A DNA stretch of 64,000 nt from Burkholderia vietnamiensis LMG 10929 (GTDB lineage Bacteria > Pseudomonadota > Gammaproteobacteria > Burkholderiales > Burkholderiaceae): positions 1,798,001 through 1,862,000 of the forward strand of contig NZ_CP009630.1 of assembly GCF_000959445.1 (NCBI RefSeq), in the 5' to 3' direction. Below, one piece after another: positions 44,748 to 53,560 of this stretch. A model generated the notes under the pieces. That model worked only from the letters and a program-made list of their open reading frames with translations. It did no database searches and was not told the origin of the DNA. Positions within the stretch are counted from its first letter, which is position 1. Each line of letters opens with the position of its first letter. Both the position numbers and the translations under genes were made by a program.

Positions 44748-45512
44748 TTAGCTGGTGCGAAGGGCCGCGAGCAGCCCGTCCACCGTTTGAAACCGGACTT
44801 CGAGTTCGGCCAGCAGGATGCTTTGCATCTCGTCGCGGAACGTGTCGAGCCACGTACCCGGCACGACCGGCGTGACCGGCGCGGGGCTCGGCGCGTCGGG
44901 CGCGGCATCGGCATCGGCATCGGCCGCTGCTTGCGCGTCGGCGAGCGCCTGCCGCTCCGCGTCGCGCAGCCGCTCGAAGCGCGTGCCGAGCAACGCGGGC
45001 ACGGCGCCCAGCAGGCTGCGCTCACGCGCGCCGAGCACGCGCTCCATGATCGCGTCGAGCGTCGCGAGCCGCGCCAGCGCGGACGAACGCGCGGCGAGCG
45101 CGACGCGCAGGCGCGCGCGCAACTGGCCGATCGCCGTCTCCATCTCCTGCTGCAGGGACAGACACTGCTGGCGGAAGTCCGCGAAATCGGCCGTGTCGGC
45201 GGGCGGCGGCGGCATCTCGCCGGCGCGCCGCCGCGTGCGCGGCCGAAGGGCGCCCGTGATCGCCTGCGCGAGGTCGTGGCGCACGCGCGCGCTGTCGCGC
45301 TCGGCGTCGTAGCCGCGCACGCCGGCCGCGACAGCGGGCGGGTTCGCATTCAGTGCCGACGACAGCGTGATCGCGTCGGTCCAGCCGAGCCATTGGCTCA
45401 GGCGGTCCGACAGCGTCTGCCGGGATTCCGCGACGTCGGCATCGGTCAGGCGCGCGAGCAGCCGGACGAGCGTCGGGCCGCTCAGCGCCGGGCGCGGAGG
45501 TGCTTGCACCAT
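44748..45512 (-). CDS. DUF3348 protein, first gene of the MotA/OmpA-like operon
   Basis: A 254-residue soluble protein of DUF3348: PTLVRLLARLTDADVAESRQTLSDRLSQWLGWTDAITLSSAL at the N-terminus, central helices, an Ala/Asp-rich linker (ADADADAAPDAPSPAP) and a closing helix (DEMQSILLAELEVRFQTVDGLL). The ATG at 45512 gives the family-like start; the longer upstream frame is rejected. It leads the operon DUF3348-DUF802-OmpA-DUF2894. Function unknown; probably cytoplasmic, perhaps docking on the channel tail. Confidence 0.78.
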   Translation of the reverse strand: MVQAPPRPALSGPTLVRLLARLTDADVAESRQTLSDRLSQWLGWTDAITLSSALNANPPAVAAGVRGYDAERDSARVRHDLAQAITGALRPRTRRRAGEMPPPPADTADFADFRQQCLSLQQEMETAIGQLRARLRVALAARSSALARLATLDAIMERVLGARERSLLGAVPALLGTRFERLRDAERQALADAQAAADADADAAPDAPSPAPVTPVVPGTWLDTFRDEMQSILLAELEVRFQTVDGLLAALRTS

Positions 45513-45845
45513 GCTGCAAACCGTCAAAAAAGGCAGCAGTTTACACGTCGTCGCGCGGTCGCCCGCCAGAATCGGGAAAGCGATGCGGCACCGCACCGCG
45601 TGCGGCCGGCGGGAACGCCCGCCGCACAAGGCTCGCGAGCCGATCGCGGGCGCGCCGGCCGGGACGGCACCGCACCGCGCGGCGGCTGCTGGCCGCCGGC
45701 GAGCAAGCCGGCCGGGCTCGCGACGACGGTCGAACGGGTTCCATGAGCCTTACTCGTGCCGAACGCGATCGCTCGCAGCCGGACCATCGGCCGGCCGTGG
45801 TGACGGGGAGTCAGTGCATGGCGGATTCGCCAACCGCGCGTCGCG

Positions 45846-46484
45846 TCAGATCCCGGCCTTCGGCGCGTTCAGGATCAGCCGCAGCCCGAGCAGCGCGATC
45901 GCACCGGCCGCGATGCGGTCGACCCACTTCCTCGCCCGGAGATACAGCTCGCGCGGCCGGCGGGTGGAGAAGCACAGCGCGACGATCGTGTACCAGCCGA
46001 ACTCGACCGCGAACACGAGCGGCGGCAGCGCCAGGTAGCACCACAGCGGCGGATGTTGCGGCAGCAGCGCCGCGAAGATGCTGCCGTACCAGATCGCAGT
46101 CTTCGGGTTGCTCAGCTGGGTCGTGAGGCCGGCCAGGAACGACTTGCGCGCGCTGCCCGCCGCGCCGGCCCGCGGATCGTCCATCGCGATCGGCCGGTCC
46201 GCGCCGCGCCAGATCTTCGACGCCATGTAGATCAGATACGCGCCGCCCGCCAGCTTGAGCGCGACATACAGCCACTCGACCGCCTGCAGCAGCGTATAGA
46301 GCCCGGCGAGCGCGACGCCGCCGAACGCGATGCCGCCCACGCCCATGCCGAGCGCGGTCGCGAGCCCGTCGCGGCGCGACAGCCCGATCGAATTGCGGGC
46401 GACCAGCACGAAGCTGGGGCCCGGAATCATCGCGCCGAGCCAGAGCGCAGCCAGAATGGCGAGTACGGCAGCCGATGCAGTCAT
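45846..46484 (-). CDS. LysE/RhtB-family amino-acid exporter
   Basis: A 212-residue six-helix exporter with the family signature MIPGPSFVLVARNSIGLSRR at the first helix and QLSNPKTAIWYGSIFAALLP in the middle. Start at 46484, with GGAGACTTCG before the ATG. It is divergent from the mercuric-reductase-like gene across 226 bp. It belongs to the same superfamily as the gene at 5202 but is clearly a different branch. Substrate unknown. Confidence 0.87.
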   Translation of the reverse strand: MTASAAVLAILAALWLGAMIPGPSFVLVARNSIGLSRRDGLATALGMGVGGIAFGGVALAGLYTLLQAVEWLYVALKLAGGAYLIYMASKIWRGADRPIAMDDPRAGAAGSARKSFLAGLTTQLSNPKTAIWYGSIFAALLPQHPPLWCYLALPPLVFAVEFGWYTIVALCFSTRRPRELYLRARKWVDRIAAGAIALLGLRLILNAPKAGI

Positions 46485-46710
46485 CGAAGTCTCCTTTGCC
46501 TTGCGACGCCGCGACGCCGGCGCCTGCGCGTCCGTCCCGGACCGGGAAGCCACCGATTCTGGCACGCTTCGCGGGCCGCCGAAAGCGCGGCCGCACGTGC
46601 GGGGCGGCGCCAACCGGTCTACCATGGGCGCTCGCCGCCGTTCGCGCGCGCCGGCCCGGCATGCGGCTTGCGCGCTCCGTTCCCACGTTGAACCAGCGCA
46701 GGAGGACGTC

Positions 46711-48087
46711 ATGACGCAACACTTCGACGCGATCGTCATCGGCACCGGGCAAGCCGGGCCGCCACTCGCCGCGCGCCTCGCGGGCGCCGGCATGAAAGTC
46801 GCGATCGTCGAGCGCGGCCGGTTCGGCGGCACCTGCGTGAACACCGGCTGCATTCCGACCAAGACGCTGATCGCCAGCGCCTACGCGGCGCACCTCGCGC
46901 GGCGCGCGCACGAATACGGCGTGTCGGCCGGCCCGGTCAGCGTCGACATGAAGGCCGTGAAGGCGCGCAAGGACGCGATCGCCGGCCGCTCGAACCACGG
47001 CGTCGAGCAATGGGTGCGCGGGCTCGACCATACGACCGTGTTGCAGGGTCATGCTCGCTTCGAGCAGGCCGACACGGTGCGCGTCGGCGACGCGTTGCTC
47101 CAGGCCGAGCGGATCTTCATCAACGTCGGCGGCCGCGCGCAGATTCCGCCGATACCGGGTCTCGACACGGTGCCGTACCTGACCAACTCGACGATGATGG
47201 ACGTCGATTTCGTGCCCGAGCATCTGGTGATCGTCGGCGGCAGCTACATCGGGCTCGAGTTCGGTCAGATGTACCGCCGCTTCGGCGCGCGGGTCACCAT
47301 CGTCGAGAAAGGGCCGCGCCTGATCCAGCGCGAGGACGACGACGTCTCGCAGGCCGTGCAGGAGATCCTCGCCGGCGAAGGCATCGACGTGCAGCTCGGC
47401 GCGAACTGCCTGCGCGCGCGACGCGACGGCGAGCGCGTCGTGGTCGGTCTCGATTGCGACGGCGGCGGCCGCGAAGTGGCCGGCTCGCATCTGCTGCTGG
47501 CAGTGGGCCGCGTGCCGAACACCGACGATCTCGGCCTCGAACGGGCCGGCGTCGCGACGGACTCGCGCGGCTACATCGCCGTCGACGAGCAATTGCGCAC
47601 CAACGTCCCGGGCATCTGGGCGCTCGGCGACTGCAACGGACGCGGCGCGTTCACGCACACCGCGTACAACGACTACGAGATCGTCGCGGCGAACCTGCTC
47701 GACGACGATCCGCGCAAAGTGTCCGACCGCATTCCCGCCTATGCGCTGTACATCGATCCGCCGCTCGGCCGCGTCGGGATGACGCTCGCGCAGGCGAGGC
47801 AGACCGGCCGCCGGCTGCTGGTCGGCACGCGGCCGATGACGCGCGTCGGCCGCGCGGTCGAAAAAGGCGAGAGCCTCGGCTTCATGAAGGTGATCGTCGA
47901 TGCGGACGACCACGCGCTGCTAGGCGCGTCGATCCTCGGCGTGACCGGCGACGAAGTCGTGCACGGGCTGCTCGACGTGATGGCCGCGCGCGCGCCTTAT
48001 ACGACCATCAGCCGCGCGATGCATATCCATCCGACCGTGTCCGAACTCGTGCCGACGCTGCTGCAGGATCTGCATCCGGTGGAATGA
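46711..48087 (+). CDS. Pyridine nucleotide-disulfide oxidoreductase (mercuric-reductase-like)
   Basis: A 458-residue flavoprotein with FAD motif GTGQAG (11-16), a redox-active disulfide C42/C47 in GGTCVNTGCIPTKTL, a second dinucleotide motif (IVGGSYIGLEFGQ) for NAD(P)H, ALGDCNG for FAD, and the C-terminal dimer interface with the His-x4-Glu dyad (HIHPTVSEL). This is the mercuric reductase/dihydrolipoamide dehydrogenase family; the C-terminal vicinal cysteines and the N-terminal HMA domain of true MerA are absent, so it is a MerA-like paralogue. GGAGGA precedes the ATG. No mer genes are nearby. Physiological substrate unknown. Confidence 0.87.
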   Translation: MTQHFDAIVIGTGQAGPPLAARLAGAGMKVAIVERGRFGGTCVNTGCIPTKTLIASAYAAHLARRAHEYGVSAGPVSVDMKAVKARKDAIAGRSNHGVEQWVRGLDHTTVLQGHARFEQADTVRVGDALLQAERIFINVGGRAQIPPIPGLDTVPYLTNSTMMDVDFVPEHLVIVGGSYIGLEFGQMYRRFGARVTIVEKGPRLIQREDDDVSQAVQEILAGEGIDVQLGANCLRARRDGERVVVGLDCDGGGREVAGSHLLLAVGRVPNTDDLGLERAGVATDSRGYIAVDEQLRTNVPGIWALGDCNGRGAFTHTAYNDYEIVAANLLDDDPRKVSDRIPAYALYIDPPLGRVGMTLAQARQTGRRLLVGTRPMTRVGRAVEKGESLGFMKVIVDADDHALLGASILGVTGDEVVHGLLDVMAARAPYTTISRAMHIHPTVSELVPTLLQDLHPVE

Positions 48088-48095
48088 GGGGCGGT

Positions 48096-48115
48096 GTGCG
48101 CCGGCGGCGGCGCAC
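48096..48115 (+). terminator. Hairpin after the flavoprotein gene
   Basis: GTGCGCC and GGCGCAC form a perfect 7-bp stem with a 6-base loop, 8 bp past the stop codon. It is weak as a terminator without a T-run. Confidence 0.4.
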
Positions 48116-48343
48116 GATCGAAAGGTTTGGGTTCGACGGCGTGACCGCAGCCGGTCGGTGCAGGGAGCGCCTTACGGCGGCCGGTAGGTTCGACGGTTCG
48201 GCGGTTCGGCACGGGCGTCTAACAGTCCGAACATCCGGGTGCCCGACTACCCGTGCGCCCGAATGTCCGGGGATCGAAGCGTCACCGCAGCGATGCAGCG
48301 ATGCGCCGCGACACGCGCGCCGCATGCGCTGCTCGCGCGTGCG

Positions 48344-49237
48344 TCAGCTCGCGAAGTACTGCGGCCGGTCGATGTCGGCCAACAGCCCCGGCTGCGTCGG
48401 CGCCCAGCCGAGCGCCGCGCGCGTGCGCTCGCTGGTTGCGGGCGCATCCATTCCGACGAACATAGCGAACCAGCCGAAGTGCTCGCGCGCCTGCTCGGCC
48501 GAGATCGACGCAACGGGCAGATCGAGCCGCCGGCCGATCACGGTCGCGATCTCGCGAAACGGCACGCCCGTGTCGTCGACCGCGTGGTAGCGCGCGCCGC
48601 GCGCACCGCGCTCGACTGCGAGCCGGTACACGCGCGCCGCGTCCAGCCGATGCACGGCCGGCCAGCGGTTCTCGCCCTCGCCGACGTAAGCGGATACCCG
48701 TCGCTCGCGTGCGAACGCGATCAGGCGCGGCACGAACGCGTGGTCGCCGTCGCCGTGCACCGACGGCGGCAGGCGCACGACGGACGCATGCACGCCGCGC
48801 GCTTCGAGCGCGTGCGCCGTCGCTTCCGACGCGCGCGGATAGGCCGCCGACACCGGCACGTGCGGATCGTCCTCGGTCGCCGCGCGGCCCGGTGCCACCA
48901 GCGCGAGCCCCGACGTGACGACGAGCGGCCGCGCCGACCCTTCCAGCACCGCGCCGATCGTCTCGATCGCGCGGCGGTCGAGTTCGCAGTTTTCAGCGAA
49001 GCGCGAGAAGTCGTGATTGAATCCCGTATGGATGACCGCGTCGGCGGACTCGGCGCCGCGCGTCAGGCTGTCGGCATCCTCGAGCGACCCGCGATGCACC
49101 TGCGCGCCGGCGGCCGCGATCGCTGCCGCGGCGGCGTCGGAACGCGCGAGGCCGAGCACCGCATGCCCGGCGGCCACGAGTTCGGCAACGACCGCGGAGC
49201 CGACGAAGCCCGACGCTCCTGTAACGAAGACACGCAT
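48344..49237 (-). CDS. NAD-dependent epimerase/extended-SDR protein
   Basis: A 297-residue extended SDR: cofactor motif [15 protein letters not shown] at the N-terminus, HTGFNHDF in the middle, and YxxxK-like region around [10 protein letters not shown]. The style is that of NmrA/atypical or epimerase-like SDRs that act on small molecules with NAD(P). I chose the ATG at 49237, 8 bp from GGAGG; a GTG at 49246 overlaps that ribosome-binding site. It is divergent from an XRE regulator gene, which is probably its controller. Confidence 0.83.
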   Translation of the reverse strand: MRVFVTGASGFVGSAVVAELVAAGHAVLGLARSDAAAAAIAAAGAQVHRGSLEDADSLTRGAESADAVIHTGFNHDFSRFAENCELDRRAIETIGAVLEGSARPLVVTSGLALVAPGRAATEDDPHVPVSAAYPRASEATAHALEARGVHASVVRLPPSVHGDGDHAFVPRLIAFARERRVSAYVGEGENRWPAVHRLDAARVYRLAVERGARGARYHAVDDTGVPFREIATVIGRRLDLPVASISAEQAREHFGWFAMFVGMDAPATSERTRAALGWAPTQPGLLADIDRPQYFAS

Positions 49238-49305
49238 GTTCAACACCTCCGGATGAAATGGAGGCTTACTATCTGCCGGCCGCCGCGCGCGGTGAAGACG
49301 TGACG

Positions 49306-49319
49306 GTTTACCGGTAAAC
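49306..49319. promoter_or_regulatory. Perfect palindrome GTTTACCGGTAAAC between SDR and XRE genes
   Basis: A 14-bp perfect palindrome, 13 bp upstream of the regulator ATG and 69 bp upstream of the SDR start. Its place next to the start suggests autoregulation of the regulator and control of the SDR. Confidence 0.65.
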
Positions 49320-49332
49320 GAACTAACAGGCT

Positions 49333-50190
49333 ATGGCTGACGCCCCCGACAACCTGCTCGGCGCGTACCTTCGGGACCGCCGCGAGAAACTCGACCCCGC
49401 CGCGCTCGGGCTGCCGTCGACGCGGCGCCGCACGCCGGGCCTGCGGCGCGAGGAAGTCGCGCAGCGCGCGCACGTGAGCACCGCGTGGTACACGTGGCTC
49501 GAACAGGGGCGCGGCGGCGCGCCGTCGGCCGACGTGCTCGACCGGCTCGCCCGTGCCTTGCTGCTCGACGACGCCGAGCGCGAGCATCTGTTCCTGCTCG
49601 GCGTCGGCCATCCGCCCGAAGTGCGTTATCACGCGAGCGGCGGCGTGACGCCGCGCCTGCAGCACGTGCTCGATGCGCTCGACGCGAGCCCCGCGATCGT
49701 GCGCACGGCGACCTGGGACGTGGTCGCATGGAACGCCGCGGCCGCCGCGACGCTGACCGACTATGCGACGCTGCCGCCGGTCGCGCGCAACATCCTGCGG
49801 CTGATCTTCGTCGATCCGCGCGTGCGCGACGCGCAACCGAACTGGGACCGCGTCGCGCGGTTCGCGGTGGGCGCGTTCCGCGCCGACATCGCGCGCGGCG
49901 GCGCAACCCAGGCCGTCCAGGCCTTCATCGACGAGATGCGCGCGACGAGCGCCGAATTCGACGCGCTGTGGCGCGACCACGATATCCGCTCGCACGACGA
50001 AGGAACGAAGGAGATCCGCCATCCGCACGCGGGGCGGATCACGCTCGAATACTCGGCGTTCGCCGTGATCGGCCGTGCGGATCTGAGCCTCGTGATCTTC
50101 ACGCCGACGACGGCGGCCGATCGCGCAAGCATCCGTTCGCTCGTCGCTGCGCGCGAGCAGGCTCGTGCAGCGCAGGCGCCGGCCATGTAG
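49333..50190 (+). CDS. XRE-family regulator with MmyB-like ligand domain
   Basis: A 285-residue regulator. The N-terminal helix-turn-helix (RRTPGLRREEVAQRAHVSTAWYTWLEQGRG, ~32-60) followed by an MmyB-like PAS-type ligand domain (LDASPAIVRTATWDVVAWNAAAAA and HPHAGRITLEYSAFAVIG) defines the family known to control a divergent SDR gene in many proteobacteria. The close palindrome is its likely site. The effector is unknown. Confidence 0.87.
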   Translation: MADAPDNLLGAYLRDRREKLDPAALGLPSTRRRTPGLRREEVAQRAHVSTAWYTWLEQGRGGAPSADVLDRLARALLLDDAEREHLFLLGVGHPPEVRYHASGGVTPRLQHVLDALDASPAIVRTATWDVVAWNAAAAATLTDYATLPPVARNILRLIFVDPRVRDAQPNWDRVARFAVGAFRADIARGGATQAVQAFIDEMRATSAEFDALWRDHDIRSHDEGTKEIRHPHAGRITLEYSAFAVIGRADLSLVIFTPTTAADRASIRSLVAAREQARAAQAPAM

Positions 50191-50349
50191 CGGTGCGGCG
50201 TCGCCCATGCGCGCTGTCGTGCGGCGTGGACGCGCCATCGGATTCCCCACTGACAGGCAGTCGAATATTTAATTTTCAAGCGGCGCAGCGCAGCTTTACC
50301 CTTTCGGCATCGCATCGTGGGGCCGCAGGCCCCGTCCTGGAGCAATTCG

Positions 50350-51606
50350 ATGACCGACCGCTGCACCGCGCAAGCCGCCTGCCGTCCGCGCGCCGCTTCA
50401 ATGTCGTATGGCGCGCTCGCGCTGCTGGTGCTGGCCGGCATCAACCTGCGTCCGTTCCTCACTGCATTCGGCCCCGTCCTCGACTTCGTGCGCAGCGACA
50501 CCGGCCTCGGCTTTCGCGCGGCTGCGCTGCTGACCACCCTGCCGTTCGTGCTGATGGGCATCGTCGCCGGGGTCGGCGTGGGGCTCGCGCGGCGCGTCGG
50601 CGAACGACGCGCGCTGACGGTCGCGCTGGTGCTGATTGCCGCCGGCTGCACCGCGCGGTTGTGGGCGGGCAGCGGCAGCGGGCTGGTGGTCACCGCGATC
50701 GTCGCTGGCGCCGGAGTCGCGGTGATCCAGGCGCTCACGCCGGGCCTCGCGAAGCGCTGGTTCGTCGATCGGCTGCCGCTCGCGATGGGCGTCTATTCGG
50801 CCGCGCTCGTCGGCGGCGGGGCGTTCGGCGCGATGACGAGCCCGTGGCTCGCCGCGCACGGCGGCTGGCGTCTGTCGCTGGCCGTCTGGGCCGTACCCGC
50901 GCTCGTCACGCTCACGTTGTGGCGAACGCATGCGCCGCGTGACGCAGCGCACGGAGCGCATGCAGTGCATGCAGCGCACGCGGCCACGGTGCCGGCGTCG
51001 GTCGCCGCGTTCGCGCGGGTGCCGCGCGCATGGCAGCTGGCGCTGTTCTTCGGTCTCTGCAACAGCGGCTATGCGAGCGTCGTCGCGTGGCTGCCGGCGT
51101 TCTATCGCAGCGCTGGCATGAGCGCGCAGGCGAGCGGCAACCTGCTTGCATGGATGGCGCTGTTCCAGGCGGCCGGCGCGCTGGCGATGCCGCTGCTCGC
51201 GAAACGGGCGCACGATCGGCGTGCGGTGCTGTGGGCGACGCTGGCGTTGCAGGCGACCGGCTTCGCCGGGTTCGCGGCAATGCCCGCGCTTGCGCCATGG
51301 CTGTGGGTCGCCAGCGTCGGCATCGGGCTCGGCGGTTTCTTCTCGATGAGCCTGATCGTCACGCTCGACCATCTTCCCGACGCACGACTCGCCGGTGCGC
51401 TTGCCGCGTTCGTGCAGGGTGTCGGGTTCCTGATCGTGGCCGCGAGCCCGTGGCTGATCGGCTGGCTGCGCGACGCGGGCGGCGGCTTCGCGATCGCGTG
51501 GTGGGCGCATGCCGGCGTGGTCGCGGCGATGGCCGCGTTGAACGCCGCGTTCGCGCCCGCCGGTTATCGGCGCAGCATGGTGCGCATTACCGGCGCGGCG
51601 TGCTGA
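50350..51606 (+). CDS. MFS transporter, CynX/NimT-like
   Basis: A 418-residue twelve-helix major facilitator. The first helix (ALALLVLAGINLRPFLTAFGPVLDFV) matches the cyanate/nitroimidazole transporter branch (INLRP motif). The gene starts at 50350 with GGAG before it. A His/Ala-rich loop (AAHGAHAVHAAHAATVP) sits between the two halves at ~200. It has no cynS or other cue nearby, so substrate is unassigned. Confidence 0.86.
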   Translation: MTDRCTAQAACRPRAASMSYGALALLVLAGINLRPFLTAFGPVLDFVRSDTGLGFRAAALLTTLPFVLMGIVAGVGVGLARRVGERRALTVALVLIAAGCTARLWAGSGSGLVVTAIVAGAGVAVIQALTPGLAKRWFVDRLPLAMGVYSAALVGGGAFGAMTSPWLAAHGGWRLSLAVWAVPALVTLTLWRTHAPRDAAHGAHAVHAAHAATVPASVAAFARVPRAWQLALFFGLCNSGYASVVAWLPAFYRSAGMSAQASGNLLAWMALFQAAGALAMPLLAKRAHDRRAVLWATLALQATGFAGFAAMPALAPWLWVASVGIGLGGFFSMSLIVTLDHLPDARLAGALAAFVQGVGFLIVAASPWLIGWLRDAGGGFAIAWWAHAGVVAAMAALNAAFAPAGYRRSMVRITGAAC

Positions 51607-51705
51607 GCGGGCAAGTTTGACGATATGGCGCGTGAGCCGCTGCGGCGCGCATGGGTGGCGACGTGAACGTATCGACCACCATGCGATTGGCGGCCTTGCG
51701 TACCG

Positions 51706-51993
51706 TCACGCGTCGACCGACATCACTTGCTGAGACGGGACGAGCTTCGGCGGCGGGGCGCACTTGCAGATACAAAGGTCATCGCTCAATGCCACAGGCC
51801 GCCCGTCCGGCCCCGTCATCGGCTGTCGCGGGCCGACACATTGAATCTTGCCGACGGTTTTGCACGCGGGACAGATCACGTCGTCGCCTTCATGAGCGAT
51901 GTGTCTGCCGCCAAGCTCGAACGGCGTTGCCGTTGCGCGGACGGTTCCGGCCACGGTCGTGTGATCGCCGTCGAGGATCATGTATCGCGTCAT
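51706..51993 (-). CDS. PAAR-domain protein (type VI secretion spike tip)
   Basis: A 95-residue PAAR-type protein: RYMILDGDHTTVAGTVRATATP at the start, then IAHEGDDVICPACKTVGKIQCVG, with the zinc-binding His/Cys pattern of the metal-bound tip and a closing CICKC segment. It is a bare PAAR without an effector extension. PAAR proteins cap VgrG of type VI secretion. No vgrG or Tss gene is visible here, so this is an orphan tip. The gene starts 45 bp after the Sel1-like lipoprotein stop. Confidence 0.8.
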   Translation of the reverse strand: MTRYMILDGDHTTVAGTVRATATPFELGGRHIAHEGDDVICPACKTVGKIQCVGPRQPMTGPDGRPVALSDDLCICKCAPPPKLVPSQQVMSVDA

Positions 51994-52038
51994 TTGTCGT
52001 TGCCTCGTTCAGGTATTCAATGTCTTGCCGGTTTTCTC

Positions 52039-53052
52039 TTACAGCGGGAAACCGGTTTTCGGATCCAGATTGTAGGCCTTCGCCATCGCATCGACCGTCG
52101 CTTCCGACGGCTTCGGTGGCGAGGCGGCGGCGTCCTGCTCCTTCTGCCATTCGAATGTGCCGTCCCACCGGGGGAGCTTTGCGGGCGGAAGGGGCACGAT
52201 TTTGTCGATGTCGGGGAGTTTGGGGTTGCGGCCGTCGTTATCGCTCAAGAACTGTCCAATTAAGGCGTATCGTCGCGATCGCTCAGGATCATTGGATAAT
52301 GCAATGTAATCCAATTGATCGGAAGCAGGCGGCCCTTTGAATCCATCCCGCAAGAAAGAGGCTGCCATCACGTCCCCAGAACTCGCGCCTTGCTGAAACA
52401 CCTTTACAGATTCACTGTAAAGTTTGTCCGTTTTTAAATCGATCGCTAAAGTCGTCGCCGCGTTGCCAAACCCTTGGTCAGCCGCACATCGACGCATCTG
52501 GCGCGCGATATCTGGAGCCTTGTCATGAGGAGCCAGCAACTCGGCAACATACGCCTGCGCCTCCGGGTTCCCAAGATCGGCCGCCTTCCGGAAATACCGC
52601 AGTGCCGTCTCGGCATCCTGCCCCAGTCCATATCCGGTTTCGAGATAGTGACCGATGTCGTAGTAGCCCGATGGGATGCCTTGTTGGATCAGTCGCACGG
52701 CAAGCGCGACCGTTTCCTTCGGTGCATCGGGTGAACCGGCCAAACCGTCGGAAATCAGCGACTGGAGATTCTGATTGACCTTGTAGTGTCCATGTGCCGC
52801 CGCGATCCGGTAATAGCGCGCCACCTCGTTGAAATCTTTCGTGCCGTCCTGCTTCTCCAAAAAGCGCGCGTAGAGAAACAGGCCCTCTGCCTGCGGATCA
52901 AGCGGCGGCAGGTGATCCGCCTGATGCGTGCAGCTGAAAGCGAGATTCGTGCGCACGGCGCTCATGTCGGGCAAAGCGGTCCCCGGCGGTTCCTTTTTCG
53001 AGCAGGCGCAGGCAACCAAGGAAAGCCCAATGATGATGGCGTATCGATTCAT
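52039..53052 (-). CDS. Sel1-repeat-like periplasmic lipoprotein
   Basis: A 337-residue lipoprotein with signal peptide and lipobox (LVAC, Cys15; Cys17 close by). It contains several Sel1/TPR-like pairs of helices (DFNEVARYYRIAAAHGHYKVNQNL, QDAETALRYFRKAADLGNPEAQAYV, YSESVKVFQQGASSGDVMAASFL) and a distinctive tail (PRWDGTFEWQKEQD ... NLDPKTGFPL). Codon use is more AT-rich than neighbours. Its location upstream of a PAAR gene fits an immunity lipoprotein for a periplasmic type VI effector, but the effector gene is not recognisable upstream. Assignment is from pattern. Confidence 0.78.
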   Translation of the reverse strand: MNRYAIIIGLSLVACACSKKEPPGTALPDMSAVRTNLAFSCTHQADHLPPLDPQAEGLFLYARFLEKQDGTKDFNEVARYYRIAAAHGHYKVNQNLQSLISDGLAGSPDAPKETVALAVRLIQQGIPSGYYDIGHYLETGYGLGQDAETALRYFRKAADLGNPEAQAYVAELLAPHDKAPDIARQMRRCAADQGFGNAATTLAIDLKTDKLYSESVKVFQQGASSGDVMAASFLRDGFKGPPASDQLDYIALSNDPERSRRYALIGQFLSDNDGRNPKLPDIDKIVPLPPAKLPRWDGTFEWQKEQDAAASPPKPSEATVDAMAKAYNLDPKTGFPL

Positions 53053-53560
53053 GAATCAGTCGGAACGGGCGATCGTGTTCGAAGCTCGCATGAAGGCCAC
53101 GAGCGACGCGTATGGCTGTTGGGCCACCATTTTGTCGCATCTATTTCACACCTACCACCGCCGCCGCGAATGCGGCATCGCCAACACACCGCCTGGCGCA
53201 TCTCAATCAAATCCATCCATCGTCGTTCCACGCCCACGTGCTGAATCCACTCACTGCCACAAAGCGATTCACCACCGTCCGATTCAGCGGAATCCCCTGC
53301 CGAGATTCGAACGACTTTCCAGCCCGCCGCACGATCGGCCATACCAACAACCGCGCCCCACCCTCAACCGAACGCAGGCGCCCCACCTGTCGCATCCATC
53401 CATATCCACGTCGCATACGGATAAAACCTCCGCGCCCCGCCCGCCGTTAACGCGTTGGTAACCCCGGCGCCCCGAGCTTCGACGCGGCGCCCGTCGTCGT
53501 TCGTGATCCGTCATCCACATCGCCCGTCGGCCGCCGTTCGACCGCCGGCAAGGGAACGTC
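53053..53560. other. Spacer with no convincing gene
   Basis: This ~500-bp region between the lipoprotein and the chemotaxis receptor is less GC-rich than the average. Small minus-strand frames (for example 53207-53416) might be the tail of a lost gene upstream of the lipoprotein, but none resembles a family I know. The promoter of the receptor gene should lie here. Confidence 0.45.

Noticed and set aside
40869..45512. Flagellar motor stator genes (motAB)
   Set aside because: The tail is far too long, the gene partners are DUF3348 and DUF2894, and no flagellar or chemotaxis genes adjoin.
46711..48087. Mercury-resistance operon
   Set aside because: The flavoprotein lacks the C-terminal vicinal cysteines and N-terminal metal-binding domain of MerA, and no merR, merT or merP is nearby.
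53112..53461. Small plus-strand genes before the chemotaxis receptor
   Set aside because: Products are Pro/Arg/His/Thr-rich noise with no start signals; the sequence there is a C-rich low-complexity stretch.
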